In this document: one piece after another, positions 1-5,456 of the stretch
Layout: every line of letters begins with the position of its first letter
Position numbering within the stretch: position 1 is the stretch's first letter
The notes under the pieces: model-generated
What the model saw: the letters and a program-made list of their open reading frames with translations, nothing else
Databases searched by the model: none
Told to the model about the DNA's origin: nothing
NCBI GenBank assembly: GCA_028275295.1
Contig: JAPWUY010000160.1
Span: forward strand, 1-5,456
DNA length: 5,456 nt
Reading direction: 5' to 3'
Origin: Thermodesulfobacteriota bacterium
Lineage (GTDB): Bacteria; Desulfobacterota; Desulfocorpusculales; Desulfocorpusculum
Position numbers and translations under genes: made by a program

Positions 1-349
1 GAACGGGATGTAGCTCCCTCCACCTCCTGGCGATCTCACCCAATGCCCACAGGGTGTCTCTAACCTGTATCACCGCGACCCCCTTGGAGCGAGCCAGTTC
101 CAGGACCTGGGATTCTATCCTGGAGACTATCAGCCCCGAAGCCCCCTTTTCCATGGCCAAGGGAAGAAAATCGTGGCCATCGAATCTCTCCCCCCTCAAT
201 GCCAGAAAAACATCTCCCGGGTTCATGGTCCTCGTATCCGTGGACAGGCCCTCGGGGACCAGGGCCGAAGTGCCGCACAGGAAAGACCCCTTGGTGACGC
301 TCGCCATCTGGTCGAAGGAAAGGAATCCCCCTTCCTGCCTTTCAGCCAA
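1..349 (-). CDS. murF: UDP-N-acetylmuramoyl-tripeptide--D-alanyl-D-alanine ligase MurF (3' end outside window)
   Basis: MurF is the cytoplasmic ligase that adds D-Ala-D-Ala to the UDP-MurNAc-tripeptide made by MurE, completing the soluble precursor. Only the first 116 codons are inside the window; the frame is open to the left edge. They cover the N-terminal substrate-binding domain: a short lead, FDQMASVTKGSF (12-23), the family signature LSTDTRTMNPGDVFLALRGERFDGHDFL at 35-62, and EKGASGLIVSR (67-77). The P-loop and ATPase domain would lie beyond the edge. I place the start at the TTG at 347-349 because GGAGG sits exactly 6 bases upstream. It overlaps the murE stop by eight bases. An ATG at 305-307 is a fallback, but it would drop a family-typical SFDQMA lead and has no clear ribosome binding site. 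The frame continues upstream of the TTG only as the antiphase reading of murE. Family call is firm, start moderately so. Confidence 0.93.
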   Translation of the reverse strand, partial: MAERQEGGFLSFDQMASVTKGSFLCGTSALVPEGLSTDTRTMNPGDVFLALRGERFDGHDFLPLAMEKGASGLIVSRIESQVLELARSKGVAVIQVRDTLWALGEIARRWRELHPV

Positions 350-1859
350 ATCTTTCCTCCAGAGCCTTTCTTGCGACGATCCTATCGTCGAATGGCACCC
401 TCTTGTTCCCCATGATCTGGTAAGTCTCGTGTCCCTTCCCTGCAATGAGGACCACATCTCCCGGCATGGCCCTCGTTATGGCCCACTTTATGGCCTCTGC
501 CCTATCCTCTATGACGGTATATGCTGGAGCTGACCCGTCCTCGTGGGGTTCCCTTCTGGCCATGGATGTCCCCTTGAATCCCTCGACTATGTCCTGGATT
601 ATGGCCATTGGAGGCTCACTCCTGGGATTGTCGCTCGTCACAACTACCAAATCGCAGTGGGTTGCGGCAGCCTTTGCCATGAGGGGTCTCTTCCCCTTGT
701 CCCTGTCTCCTCCGCATCCAAAGACCCCTATGAGTCTTCTCTCAGCCAAGCTTCTCGCCGTCAGAAAAGCCCTCTCCAGGGCGTCTGGAGTGTGGGCGTA
801 GTCCACAAGGACCAATACACCCCCTCTCTCCCCCCCGGGAACTAGCTCCATGCGACCTGGCACTGGAGAGAGGGCGTCCAGACCTTTCTGCCACATCTCA
901 GGCTCGATTCCCAGTCCCCAAGCCACGGTGCACGCGGCCAGAACGTTCCACACATTGGGCTGGCCCAAAAGGGGGCTCCGGATCCTCTCATCTATCCCAT
1001 CTCCCACGATCCTCATCTCGCTGCCCCTGAGAGTGACCTTCCATCCTGCGACCCTCAATTGGCACGACTCTCCCTTTCCGTAAAAGATCGTCCTCGCCTT
1101 GGTGGAACGGGCGAGCTCGAGGGATGAAGGATCGTCTCCGTTGAGCACAGCCAGGCCTCCCTCGCCTTCAGATTTGAGATATTCCTCGAAGAGCCTCCTT
1201 TTGGCAGCGAGGTATGCCTCCATTGTCCCGTGGTAGTCGAGATGGTCCCTTGTCAAGTTAGTGAAGACTCCCACCTGAAAGGAGCATCCAGCAACCCTCC
1301 TCTGATCCAGAGCGTGGCTTGTGACCTCCATTATCAGATGGGTGATCCCGTCAGAGCGCATCTGCCTCATCATGGCCTGGAGTTGCAATGGATCCGGGGT
1401 GGTGTTGGAGGCCTCGAGGACATGGTCCCTCCACCTATACCCTATGGTTCCCACTATCCCCACGGACATCCCCGCTGCCTCGAGGATAGACTTGAGGACG
1501 TAAGAGGTCGTCGTCTTACCATTGGTGCCTGTTATGCCCATCAAAACCAGCTCCCTGGCCGGGAAACCATGGAGATTGGCAGCTATGAGGCCGAGGGCCT
1601 CCCTGGAGTCAGGGACCCTCGCTTGGGCCACTGAGGGAGGCAATGTGGGAACTATCCTCTCCGACACTATGGAGGTTGCACCTCTCCTCACTGCCTCGTC
1701 GATGAAATCGTGCCCATCCACGTTGGTCCCCTTGACCGCCACGAAGAGGCTTCCCCTCTTCGCTTTGGACGAGTGGGACACAACTTCCCCAATCTCTATC
1801 CGAGGATCTCCCCTCAGCTCCAACACGTCCAAGGATTGGAGAAGGTCTTCTAGCTTCAA
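342..1859 (-). CDS. murE: UDP-N-acetylmuramoyl-L-alanyl-D-glutamate--2,6-diaminopimelate ligase MurE
   Basis: MurE is the cytoplasmic ATP-dependent ligase that adds the third residue to UDP-MurNAc-L-Ala-D-Glu. The 505-residue product is of usual length and has the three Mur ligase domains: an N-terminal UDP-binding domain (VVSHSSKAKRGSLFVAVKG, 26-44), a central ATPase domain with P-loop GITGTNGKTTT (108-118), EVTSHAL (178-184, where most relatives have EVSSHAL), NLTRDHLDYHG (201-211) and the lysine K220 expected to be carbamylated, and a C-terminal domain with DYAHTPDAL (353-361) and GCGGDRDKGKR (381-391). DNPR at 410-413 is the signature for meso-diaminopimelate rather than lysine. GKGHE follows at 474-478. 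The start is TTG at 1857-1859, giving MKLEDLLQSL, a normal MurE beginning. No other ATG, GTG or TTG is seen in frame in the gap upstream, and GAGGTG lies 5 bases ahead. murF overlaps its 3' end by eight bases. Confidence 0.97.
   Translation of the reverse strand: MKLEDLLQSLDVLELRGDPRIEIGEVVSHSSKAKRGSLFVAVKGTNVDGHDFIDEAVRRGATSIVSERIVPTLPPSVAQARVPDSREALGLIAANLHGFPARELVLMGITGTNGKTTTSYVLKSILEAAGMSVGIVGTIGYRWRDHVLEASNTTPDPLQLQAMMRQMRSDGITHLIMEVTSHALDQRRVAGCSFQVGVFTNLTRDHLDYHGTMEAYLAAKRRLFEEYLKSEGEGGLAVLNGDDPSSLELARSTKARTIFYGKGESCQLRVAGWKVTLRGSEMRIVGDGIDERIRSPLLGQPNVWNVLAACTVAWGLGIEPEMWQKGLDALSPVPGRMELVPGGERGGVLVLVDYAHTPDALERAFLTARSLAERRLIGVFGCGGDRDKGKRPLMAKAAATHCDLVVVTSDNPRSEPPMAIIQDIVEGFKGTSMARREPHEDGSAPAYTVIEDRAEAIKWAITRAMPGDVVLIAGKGHETYQIMGNKRVPFDDRIVARKALEERFG
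356..360 (-). promoter_or_regulatory. Ribosome binding site of murF, inside the end of murE
   Basis: GGAGG lies 6 bases ahead of the TTG at 347-349, within the last codons of murE. It is the main reason for preferring this TTG over the ATG at 305-307. Confidence 0.7.
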
Positions 1860-1876
1860 TTTTCCACCTCTTCCAT
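1856..1876 (-). other. Possible six-codon leader reading frame overlapping the murE start
   Basis: An ATG at 1874-1876 opens a frame encoding MEEVEN whose TGA stop (1856-1858) overlaps the murE TTG, giving TTGA. The ATG has only a weak upstream AGGT as a ribosome binding site. It lies in a different frame from murE. It could couple translation to murE, or it could be chance; no product function is implied. Confidence 0.25.
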
Positions 1877-1882
1877 GGTGGA
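1863..1882 (-). repeat. Inverted repeat over the murE ribosome binding site
   Basis: On the minus strand TCCACC, an 8-base loop and GGTGGA form a perfect 6-base-pair stem. The 3' arm (1863-1868) contains most of the murE GAGGTG site and the loop holds an ATG (1874-1876). The structure is seen directly; any effect on murE translation is inference. Confidence 0.5.
1865..1870 (-). promoter_or_regulatory. Ribosome binding site of murE
   Basis: GAGGTG lies 5 bases ahead of the TTG start at 1857-1859 and supports it. Most of this site falls in the 3' arm of the small inverted repeat at 1863-1882, so it could be partly masked in the transcript. Confidence 0.65.
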
Positions 1883-1900
1883 GACCTGCTCCGGCGGACC

Positions 1901-1919
1901 CCGAGGATCTGAGCCTCGG
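1901..1919 (-). repeat. GC-rich stem-loop in the ftsI-murE gap
   Basis: CCGAGG, a 7-base loop and CCTCGG form a perfect 6-base-pair stem entirely of G, C and one A-T pair. No run of T follows on the minus strand, so it is not an intrinsic terminator. It could protect or pause the transcript. Confidence 0.5.
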
Positions 1920-1954
1920 CTCCGGAGCTCGGAGATTTTCACCTCTCCCGGGAG
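1919..1954. repeat. Two short perfect palindromes after ftsI
   Basis: GCTCCGGAGC (1919-1928) and CTCCCGGGAG (1945-1954) are 10-base perfect palindromes directly downstream of the ftsI stop at 1958-1960. With the stem at 1901-1919 they make the 97-base ftsI-murE gap unusually rich in dyad symmetry. No function can be read from the sequence; with G+C-rich DNA some palindromes are expected by chance. Confidence 0.4.
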
Positions 1955-1957
1955 GAC

Positions 1958-3706
1958 CTAGAGGGCCCCTCCCCTTACTGATCCGTTCTTGCCTTGAGCC
2001 AGCAATCTCTCCTCAGGGTAAATGCCCAGGATTCCCATGGCATCCTTGAGGATCTCCCTGAAAATGGGAGCTGCGACCTGCCCCCCGTAGATGTTCCCCT
2101 GGGGCTCGTCAACAGCCACAAGCACGCACAGCCTGGGATCGTTGGCCGGGGCAAAGCCAACGAAGGAGGCCACGTACTTTCCCTTCAGGTAGCCCCCATT
2201 TCGGAGATCCGGCTTCTGGGCAGTCCCTGTCTTGCCAGCTACCTTGAACCCCTCCACCGCCGCCTGGGAACCAGTGCCCTCGGAGGACACCACCGATACC
2301 AGCATCTGGGTCACCTCCGCGGCAGTGGTGGGGGAGATCGCTTGTCCCACCTGTTGGGGGGTCCTTCTCTCCACTGTATTTCCTTGGGCGTCCAGGATTT
2401 CCTTGACCACGTAAGGTCGCATTACTCGGCCCCCGTTTGCCAAGGCGGAGAATGCAGTGGCAAGCTGGAGGGCCGTGACCGATACACCCTGGCCAAATGA
2501 TATGGTAGCAAGCTCTATGGGAGCCCACTTGGGAGGCCTCAGGAGACCCGAGGCTTCTCCCGGAAGGTCAACGCCCGTCGGTCTTCCGAACCCGAACCTC
2601 CAGATATAAGAATAGACCTTCTCGGCTCCCATTGACAGACCAATCTTGGCCGCGCCAATGTTGCTGGACTTCTGGATCACCCCGGAGAGGGGCAAAGTCC
2701 CGTAGCGGTGGACATCCCTGATCACCTTGTCGTGGATCCTGTATGCCCCAGATTCGCAGTAGATGGGATCCGAGGGCCGAAAGGCCTTCTCCTCGATTGC
2801 CCCAGCCACTATGAAGGGCTTGAAGGCTGATCCAGGCTCGTAGGAGTCCGTTATGCAACGATTCTTCAAGATCCCTTCAGGATACTGCTTGTAGGTGTTG
2901 GGGTTGAACCTGGGAACATTGGCCATGGCGAGAATCTCGCCTGTTTTGGGATCCATCACTATGGCCATCCCCCCTTTTGCCTTGGCCGCCTCCACCCCCT
3001 CGAGGAGCCTCTGCTCCGCGATGTACTGGATTTCCTTGTGGATGGTGAGGACGAGATTTCTCCCATCCCTTCTTGCCACAACAACCCCTTCTGCCGCACC
3101 AAGGGGTCTTCCCAGGGCATCGTGGTCCACTATGAGCCTGCTAGTCTCTCCTTTGAGGAGACCATCGTACTGAAACTCGATGCCTTCGAGTCCCTGTCCG
3201 TCGACACCCACGAAGCCCAGAAGATGAGAGGCGAGCTCCAAGTTTGGATAGAATCGCCTGGTCTCCTGCACCACCCCTATGCCGGGGAGTCCCAAGGAAC
3301 GGACCCTCGAACCCACGAGAGGCACCACCTGCCTCTTCAACCAAACAAAGGGGGCATCCTGCTTGAGCTTCCTGAGAATTGTCTCGTAGTCCAGTTCAAG
3401 GATGGCCGAGAGCCTCTTGGCTGTCCCCACTGGGTCCTCTATCCGGCCAGGTCTGGCATAGACAGAGTCCACGGGGATGCTTATGGCGAGATCCTCGCCA
3501 TTGCGATCGTAGACACTTCCCCTTGCTGGGACAACGGTCACCTCCCTTTGGTAGATCCTCTGTATTTCTGCCCGGAGTTTGTCACCGTGTAGGATCTGAA
3601 TCCTGTAAGCCTGGAACACAACGAGCCCGAGCCCACTGCACAGAAAGGCGATTAATCCCATGAACCGAGCCCGCATCCAGTCCCTTCCACTTCCCCTGAG
3701 CCTCAT
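1958..3706 (-). CDS. ftsI: Septal peptidoglycan transpeptidase FtsI (penicillin-binding protein 3, class B PBP)
   Basis: FtsI is the class B penicillin-binding protein that cross-links stem peptides at the septum, working with the glycosyltransferase FtsW. It is anchored in the inner membrane with its catalytic domain outside. The 582-residue product has a basic cytoplasmic tail, a membrane helix at about 15-34, and the PBP dimerisation domain from about 60 (PARGSVYDRNGEDLAIS). The transpeptidase domain spans about 245-555. Its active-site motifs are intact: SAFK with nucleophile S293 and K296, SSN at 347-349, and KTG at 492-494. A conserved ISFGQGVSVTALQL segment sits at 402-415. No PASTA domains follow, unlike SpoVD or Gram-positive PBP2x types; only a short basic tail after about 557 remains. 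The open frame continues 65 codons upstream into ftsL, but the ATG at 3704-3706 gives normal length, fits the usual short cytoplasmic tail, overlaps the ftsL stop by four bases and has GGTGAG 6 bases upstream. Confidence 0.97.
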   Translation of the reverse strand: MRLRGSGRDWMRARFMGLIAFLCSGLGLVVFQAYRIQILHGDKLRAEIQRIYQREVTVVPARGSVYDRNGEDLAISIPVDSVYARPGRIEDPVGTAKRLSAILELDYETILRKLKQDAPFVWLKRQVVPLVGSRVRSLGLPGIGVVQETRRFYPNLELASHLLGFVGVDGQGLEGIEFQYDGLLKGETSRLIVDHDALGRPLGAAEGVVVARRDGRNLVLTIHKEIQYIAEQRLLEGVEAAKAKGGMAIVMDPKTGEILAMANVPRFNPNTYKQYPEGILKNRCITDSYEPGSAFKPFIVAGAIEEKAFRPSDPIYCESGAYRIHDKVIRDVHRYGTLPLSGVIQKSSNIGAAKIGLSMGAEKVYSYIWRFGFGRPTGVDLPGEASGLLRPPKWAPIELATISFGQGVSVTALQLATAFSALANGGRVMRPYVVKEILDAQGNTVERRTPQQVGQAISPTTAAEVTQMLVSVVSSEGTGSQAAVEGFKVAGKTGTAQKPDLRNGGYLKGKYVASFVGFAPANDPRLCVLVAVDEPQGNIYGGQVAAPIFREILKDAMGILGIYPEERLLAQGKNGSVRGGAL

Positions 3707-4011
3707 GGCATTCTCACCACTTCCTCTGGCCTCGGGTGCCTCAGATGGAATCTCTTGCGAGCGGCCTCCTCCAGGATTCTGGGAGAGGTCAAGGTAGCCC
3801 ATTCCAACCTCAGTGCCCTGTTCTCCATCTGGAGCCTCGTCTGCTCCCTCTGGGCTTGCTCCAAGGCATACCGCTCGTGGAGCACCCTCGATTTGGACCA
3901 AACCACAAGGACAGATCCCCCAATGATTGTGAGGAGGAGCAGAAAGACTTCCACGAGATTTATCCTCAGGGGGAGGCGAAAAGCCGTGAGGTATTTGATC
4001 CCCTTGGCCAC
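3703..4011 (-). CDS. ftsL: Cell division protein FtsL
   Basis: FtsL is a small bitopic inner-membrane protein that pairs with FtsB and, with FtsQ, activates FtsWI septal peptidoglycan synthesis. The 102-residue product has a short basic cytoplasmic tail, one hydrophobic membrane segment at about 19-38 (LVEVFLLLLTIIGGSVLVVW), and a charged helical region at about 43-74 that looks like the expected periplasmic coiled coil. It ends with TSPRILEEAARKRFHLRHP (75-93), matching the conserved FtsL tail in which an 'xxrIExxArxxLgmxxP'-like pattern precedes a valine-rich strand (EEVVRM). The start is GTG at 4009-4011, with GGGAGG 5 bases upstream, one base after the rsmH stop. The stop overlaps the ftsI start in an ATGA. 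FtsL sequences diverge strongly, so the call rests on size, topology, tail pattern and position between rsmH and ftsI, which together leave little doubt. Confidence 0.93.
   Translation of the reverse strand: MAKGIKYLTAFRLPLRINLVEVFLLLLTIIGGSVLVVWSKSRVLHERYALEQAQREQTRLQMENRALRLEWATLTSPRILEEAARKRFHLRHPRPEEVVRMP
3713..3718 (-). promoter_or_regulatory. Ribosome binding site of ftsI, inside the end of ftsL
   Basis: GGTGAG lies 6 bases ahead of the ATG at 3704-3706. It is a moderate match. The four-base ATGA overlap with the ftsL stop means translational coupling probably matters more than the site itself. Confidence 0.55.
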
Positions 4012-4012
4012 T

Positions 4013-5050
4013 TCAGCCTCCCTCGGCCCCTCTTGCCAGGGCTCTCAGCCTGGCACTTCGTGCACTGGGGTTTCTGGAGACCTCCTCAGGCTTCGGCCTC
4101 AAGGGTTTGGGGGTGAGGATCCGAAACGAGGGATCTCTCGAAGCTAGCCCCTTCATGGCCCTCTTCACTATCCCATCCTCCAGCGAGTGGTAAGCTATGA
4201 CGCACATTCTTCCTCCGTCCTCGAGGCACGGAGGGATTGAGTCCATGGCTCTCCTCAAGTGGTCGAGCTCCTGGTTCACCTCTATTCTGAGGGCCTGAAA
4301 GACCCTGGTTGCCGGGTGGATGCGACCCCTTCTGGGCACCACCCTCGAGACGATTTCAGCCAGATGATGGGTATCCTTTATGGGCCTGTTGCGCACAATG
4401 GATCTGGCAATCCTAGAGGCCAAGGGCTCCTGGCTGTTTCTCCTTATGACCTCCTCGATGGCCTCCTGGGACCAAAAATTCACTATTTGATGAGCTGTGA
4501 GCTCCGATCCATCCGGATCGAAGCGCATGTCCAATGGACCACTCTCCCTGAAGGAAAAGCCCCTGGTGGGGGATGTGAGCTGTTCGTAGGAAGCGCCCAG
4601 ATCGAGAAGCACGCCTCTGGCTCTCGAGTATCCCAGCTCCTCGAGAAAGAGATGGAGCTGTGCGTACGAGCCTTTCCTCACTATGAGCCTGTCTCGGAAG
4701 ATCGCGAGCCTCTCCCTGGCCCTCGAGAGGGCCTCAGGATCCCTGTCTATGCCGAGGACCTTGACCCCTGGCCCTCCTTTTCTGAGGATTGCCTCGGCAT
4801 GGCCTCCGCTGCCAAGGGTCCCGTCCACGTAAAGGCCTTCCTCTCCCACAGCGAGGAGGTCCAGGACCTCTTGGACCATGACGGGCTCGTGGAGCTTCTG
4901 CTCCACGGGACCTGCCCCGCCTTGACCGTGGCTTTTCTTCCTCATGGGCAGAAGGGAGCCCGGCTGGCGCTTCCTCGCCCCCCTCTTTCTCAAACCCATG
5001 CCATCGGGACCTTTGAGGGCCACGGTTAGGACTTGGCGAGCAAGGAGCAT
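4013..5050 (-). CDS. rsmH: 16S rRNA (cytosine(1402)-N(4))-methyltransferase RsmH (MraW)
   Basis: RsmH uses S-adenosylmethionine to methylate N4 of C1402 in the ribosomal decoding centre and acts in the cytoplasm. From the ATG at 5048-5050 it is 345 residues. The conserved fold begins at HEPVMVQEVLDLL (54-66), followed by the SAM-binding DGTLGSGGHAEAIL (76-89), LGIDRDPEAL (99-108), GVLLDLGASYEQL (146-158), RGFSFRESGPLDMRFDP (163-179), HPATRVFQALRIEVNQEL (245-262), YHSLEDGIVK (287-296) and the C-terminal NPSARSARLRAL (327-338). Relatives usually read DLGVSS and SLEDRIVK, so A153/Y155 and G293 are mild departures. The first 53 residues are basic and precede the family core. I kept this start because GGAGGGGAG lies 7 bases upstream. 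Inner ATGs at 4997-4999 (328 residues) and 4943-4945 (310 residues, closest to usual family length) have weaker or no ribosome binding sites. The stop is one base before the ftsL start, implying coupled translation. Confidence 0.96.
   Translation of the reverse strand: MLLARQVLTVALKGPDGMGLRKRGARKRQPGSLLPMRKKSHGQGGAGPVEQKLHEPVMVQEVLDLLAVGEEGLYVDGTLGSGGHAEAILRKGGPGVKVLGIDRDPEALSRARERLAIFRDRLIVRKGSYAQLHLFLEELGYSRARGVLLDLGASYEQLTSPTRGFSFRESGPLDMRFDPDGSELTAHQIVNFWSQEAIEEVIRRNSQEPLASRIARSIVRNRPIKDTHHLAEIVSRVVPRRGRIHPATRVFQALRIEVNQELDHLRRAMDSIPPCLEDGGRMCVIAYHSLEDGIVKRAMKGLASRDPSFRILTPKPLRPKPEEVSRNPSARSARLRALARGAEGG
4017..4022 (-). promoter_or_regulatory. Ribosome binding site of ftsL, inside the end of rsmH
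   Basis: GGGAGG lies 5 bases ahead of the GTG at 4009-4011 and overlaps the last codons of rsmH. It supports the GTG start and suggests that ribosomes finishing rsmH reinitiate on ftsL. Confidence 0.75.
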
Positions 5051-5057
5051 CGGGCTT

Positions 5058-5066
5058 CTCCCCTCC
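5058..5066 (-). promoter_or_regulatory. Ribosome binding site of rsmH
   Basis: The minus strand reads GGAGGGGAG here, ending 7 bases before the ATG at 5048-5050. It is the strongest Shine-Dalgarno-like stretch near any candidate rsmH start and decides in favour of the longest form, which carries an extra basic N-terminus. Confidence 0.7.
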
Positions 5067-5082
5067 GAAAAACTCTCTCCCC

Positions 5083-5096
5083 AGTCCAGATGGACT
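5083..5096. repeat. 14-base dyad between mraZ and rsmH
   Basis: AGTCCA and TGGACT flank two bases, four bases beyond the mraZ stop. As RNA it can form five base pairs with a 4-base loop. A run of five T lies about 12 bases further downstream, too far for a standard terminator, and rsmH is expected to be read through. Confidence 0.4.
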
Positions 5097-5099
5097 CCT

Positions 5100-5456
5100 T
5101 CATGATAGATATTGAGTTAGCACTGCCCTCATCTTCTCCACGTTCTCGGGTTTTGGCCTCCAGAGGGCAGGAGACCAGATCTCGAACTTCTCTATGAGGC
5201 CCACAAAAAGGGCCTCCTTTTCCAGTTGAGCATGCTCCCTCAAGCTGGCGGGGATGAGGATCCTGCCCTGCCCATCCAGGGTGCACTCTTGTGCTCCGGA
5301 CAAGAAGAACCTCCTGAATTGAACAGCCTCGGGCAAAAAACTGGGGAGGGCCTGGAGCTTTTTCTCCAGCTCGAACCATTCATCCAAAGGATAAGCCACA
5401 AGACACGGATCGAGATCATTGGTGATGATGAAGGTGTTCTGGCCACGGCCAGCTAG
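5100..5456 (-). CDS. mraZ: MraZ, dcw operon transcriptional regulator (5' end outside window)
   Basis: MraZ is a DNA-binding protein with an AbrB-like double fold. In studied bacteria it binds repeats upstream of its own gene and controls the dcw operon. The open frame runs to the right edge without a stop, so the visible 118 residues are the C-terminal four fifths of a protein normally about 140-155 long. The N-terminal first DxKGR-type half is mostly missing. What remains fits the family: a TNDLDPCL segment at visible residues 12-19, YPLDEWFELEKKL at 22-34, then the second signature DGQGRILIPASLR at 61-73 and FEIWSPALW at 91-99. A GTG at 5397-5399 could be called as a start by software, but it lies inside the conserved region (CLVAYP) and is not the real start. 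The gene is first in the visible operon, 49 bases ahead of rsmH, which is its usual place. Family assignment is secure; the regulatory role is from family knowledge. Confidence 0.95.
   Translation of the reverse strand, partial: LAGRGQNTFIITNDLDPCLVAYPLDEWFELEKKLQALPSFLPEAVQFRRFFLSGAQECTLDGQGRILIPASLREHAQLEKEALFVGLIEKFEIWSPALWRPKPENVEKMRAVLTQYLS

Noticed and set aside
1895..1925. Possible terminator after ftsI
   Set aside because: The GC-rich stem is not followed by T residues on the minus strand, and murE downstream has no obvious promoter of its own that I can defend.
3038..3592. 184-codon open frame on the plus strand opposite ftsI, and similar frames opposite murE
   Set aside because: Mirror images of strongly conserved coding sequence, with no family resemblance and no supporting upstream signals.
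3707..3901. Upstream extension of the ftsI open frame giving a 647-residue protein
   Set aside because: It overlaps ftsL in another frame, the added residues precede the normal short basic tail and membrane helix, and the ATG at 3704-3706 has the expected ATGA overlap and normal FtsI length.
4259..5029. 256-codon open frame on the plus strand opposite rsmH
   Set aside because: It is fully antisense to a well-conserved gene, shows no recognisable motif, and is explained by the rarity of minus-strand codons that create antisense stops.
5060..5100. Possible terminator or attenuator between mraZ and rsmH
   Set aside because: The stem is only five to six pairs and the T run is separated from it by about a dozen bases, so it does not fit an intrinsic terminator.
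1..5456. A novel system, mobile element or phage/defence genes
   Set aside because: All six genes are recognisable dcw members in standard order with intact motifs; there are no direct repeats, integrase or transposase remnants, or unexplained long regions.

Overview
The window is a compact block of the bacterial division and cell wall (dcw) cluster. All six genes lie on the minus strand and read from right to left: mraZ (5' end cut by the right edge), rsmH/mraW, ftsL, ftsI (pbpB), murE, and murF (3' end cut by the left edge). This is the canonical dcw order, with no insertions, inversions or foreign genes. I see no tRNA, rRNA, CRISPR array, insertion sequence or intrinsic terminator. No stretch above 100 bases lacks a gene.

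Right to left: the last 118 codons of the operon regulator mraZ are present (5100-5456). A 49-base gap with a small palindrome follows, then rsmH (4013-5050), a 16S rRNA methyltransferase with an apparent N-terminal extension. ftsL starts one base after the rsmH stop. ftsI overlaps ftsL by four bases (ATGA). A 97-base gap rich in small inverted repeats separates ftsI from murE (342-1859). murF overlaps the end of murE by eight bases and runs off the left edge. The packing and shared strand indicate a single transcript whose promoter and first MraZ sites would lie beyond the right edge.

The genes join two linked jobs. FtsL and FtsI are inner-membrane divisome proteins, and FtsI makes the septal peptidoglycan cross-links. 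MurE and MurF are the cytoplasmic ligases that add the third residue and then D-Ala-D-Ala to the peptidoglycan precursor. MurE carries the DNPR motif, so the wall should contain meso-diaminopimelate. RsmH modifies the ribosome decoding centre and MraZ regulates the operon.

The organism is a bacterium with ordinary meso-DAP peptidoglycan. FtsI lacks PASTA domains, and the protein styles (for example the HEPVMVQEVL and DGTLGSGGHA segments of RsmH) look most like Desulfobacterota (former Deltaproteobacteria). That placement is an impression from recalled family sequences, not a search. Arginine is written mostly with AGG/AGA, and three of the five visible or inferable starts are GTG or TTG. I find no undescribed system. 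The points worth a second look are small translation-control features, chiefly the hairpin and six-codon reading frame at the murE start.
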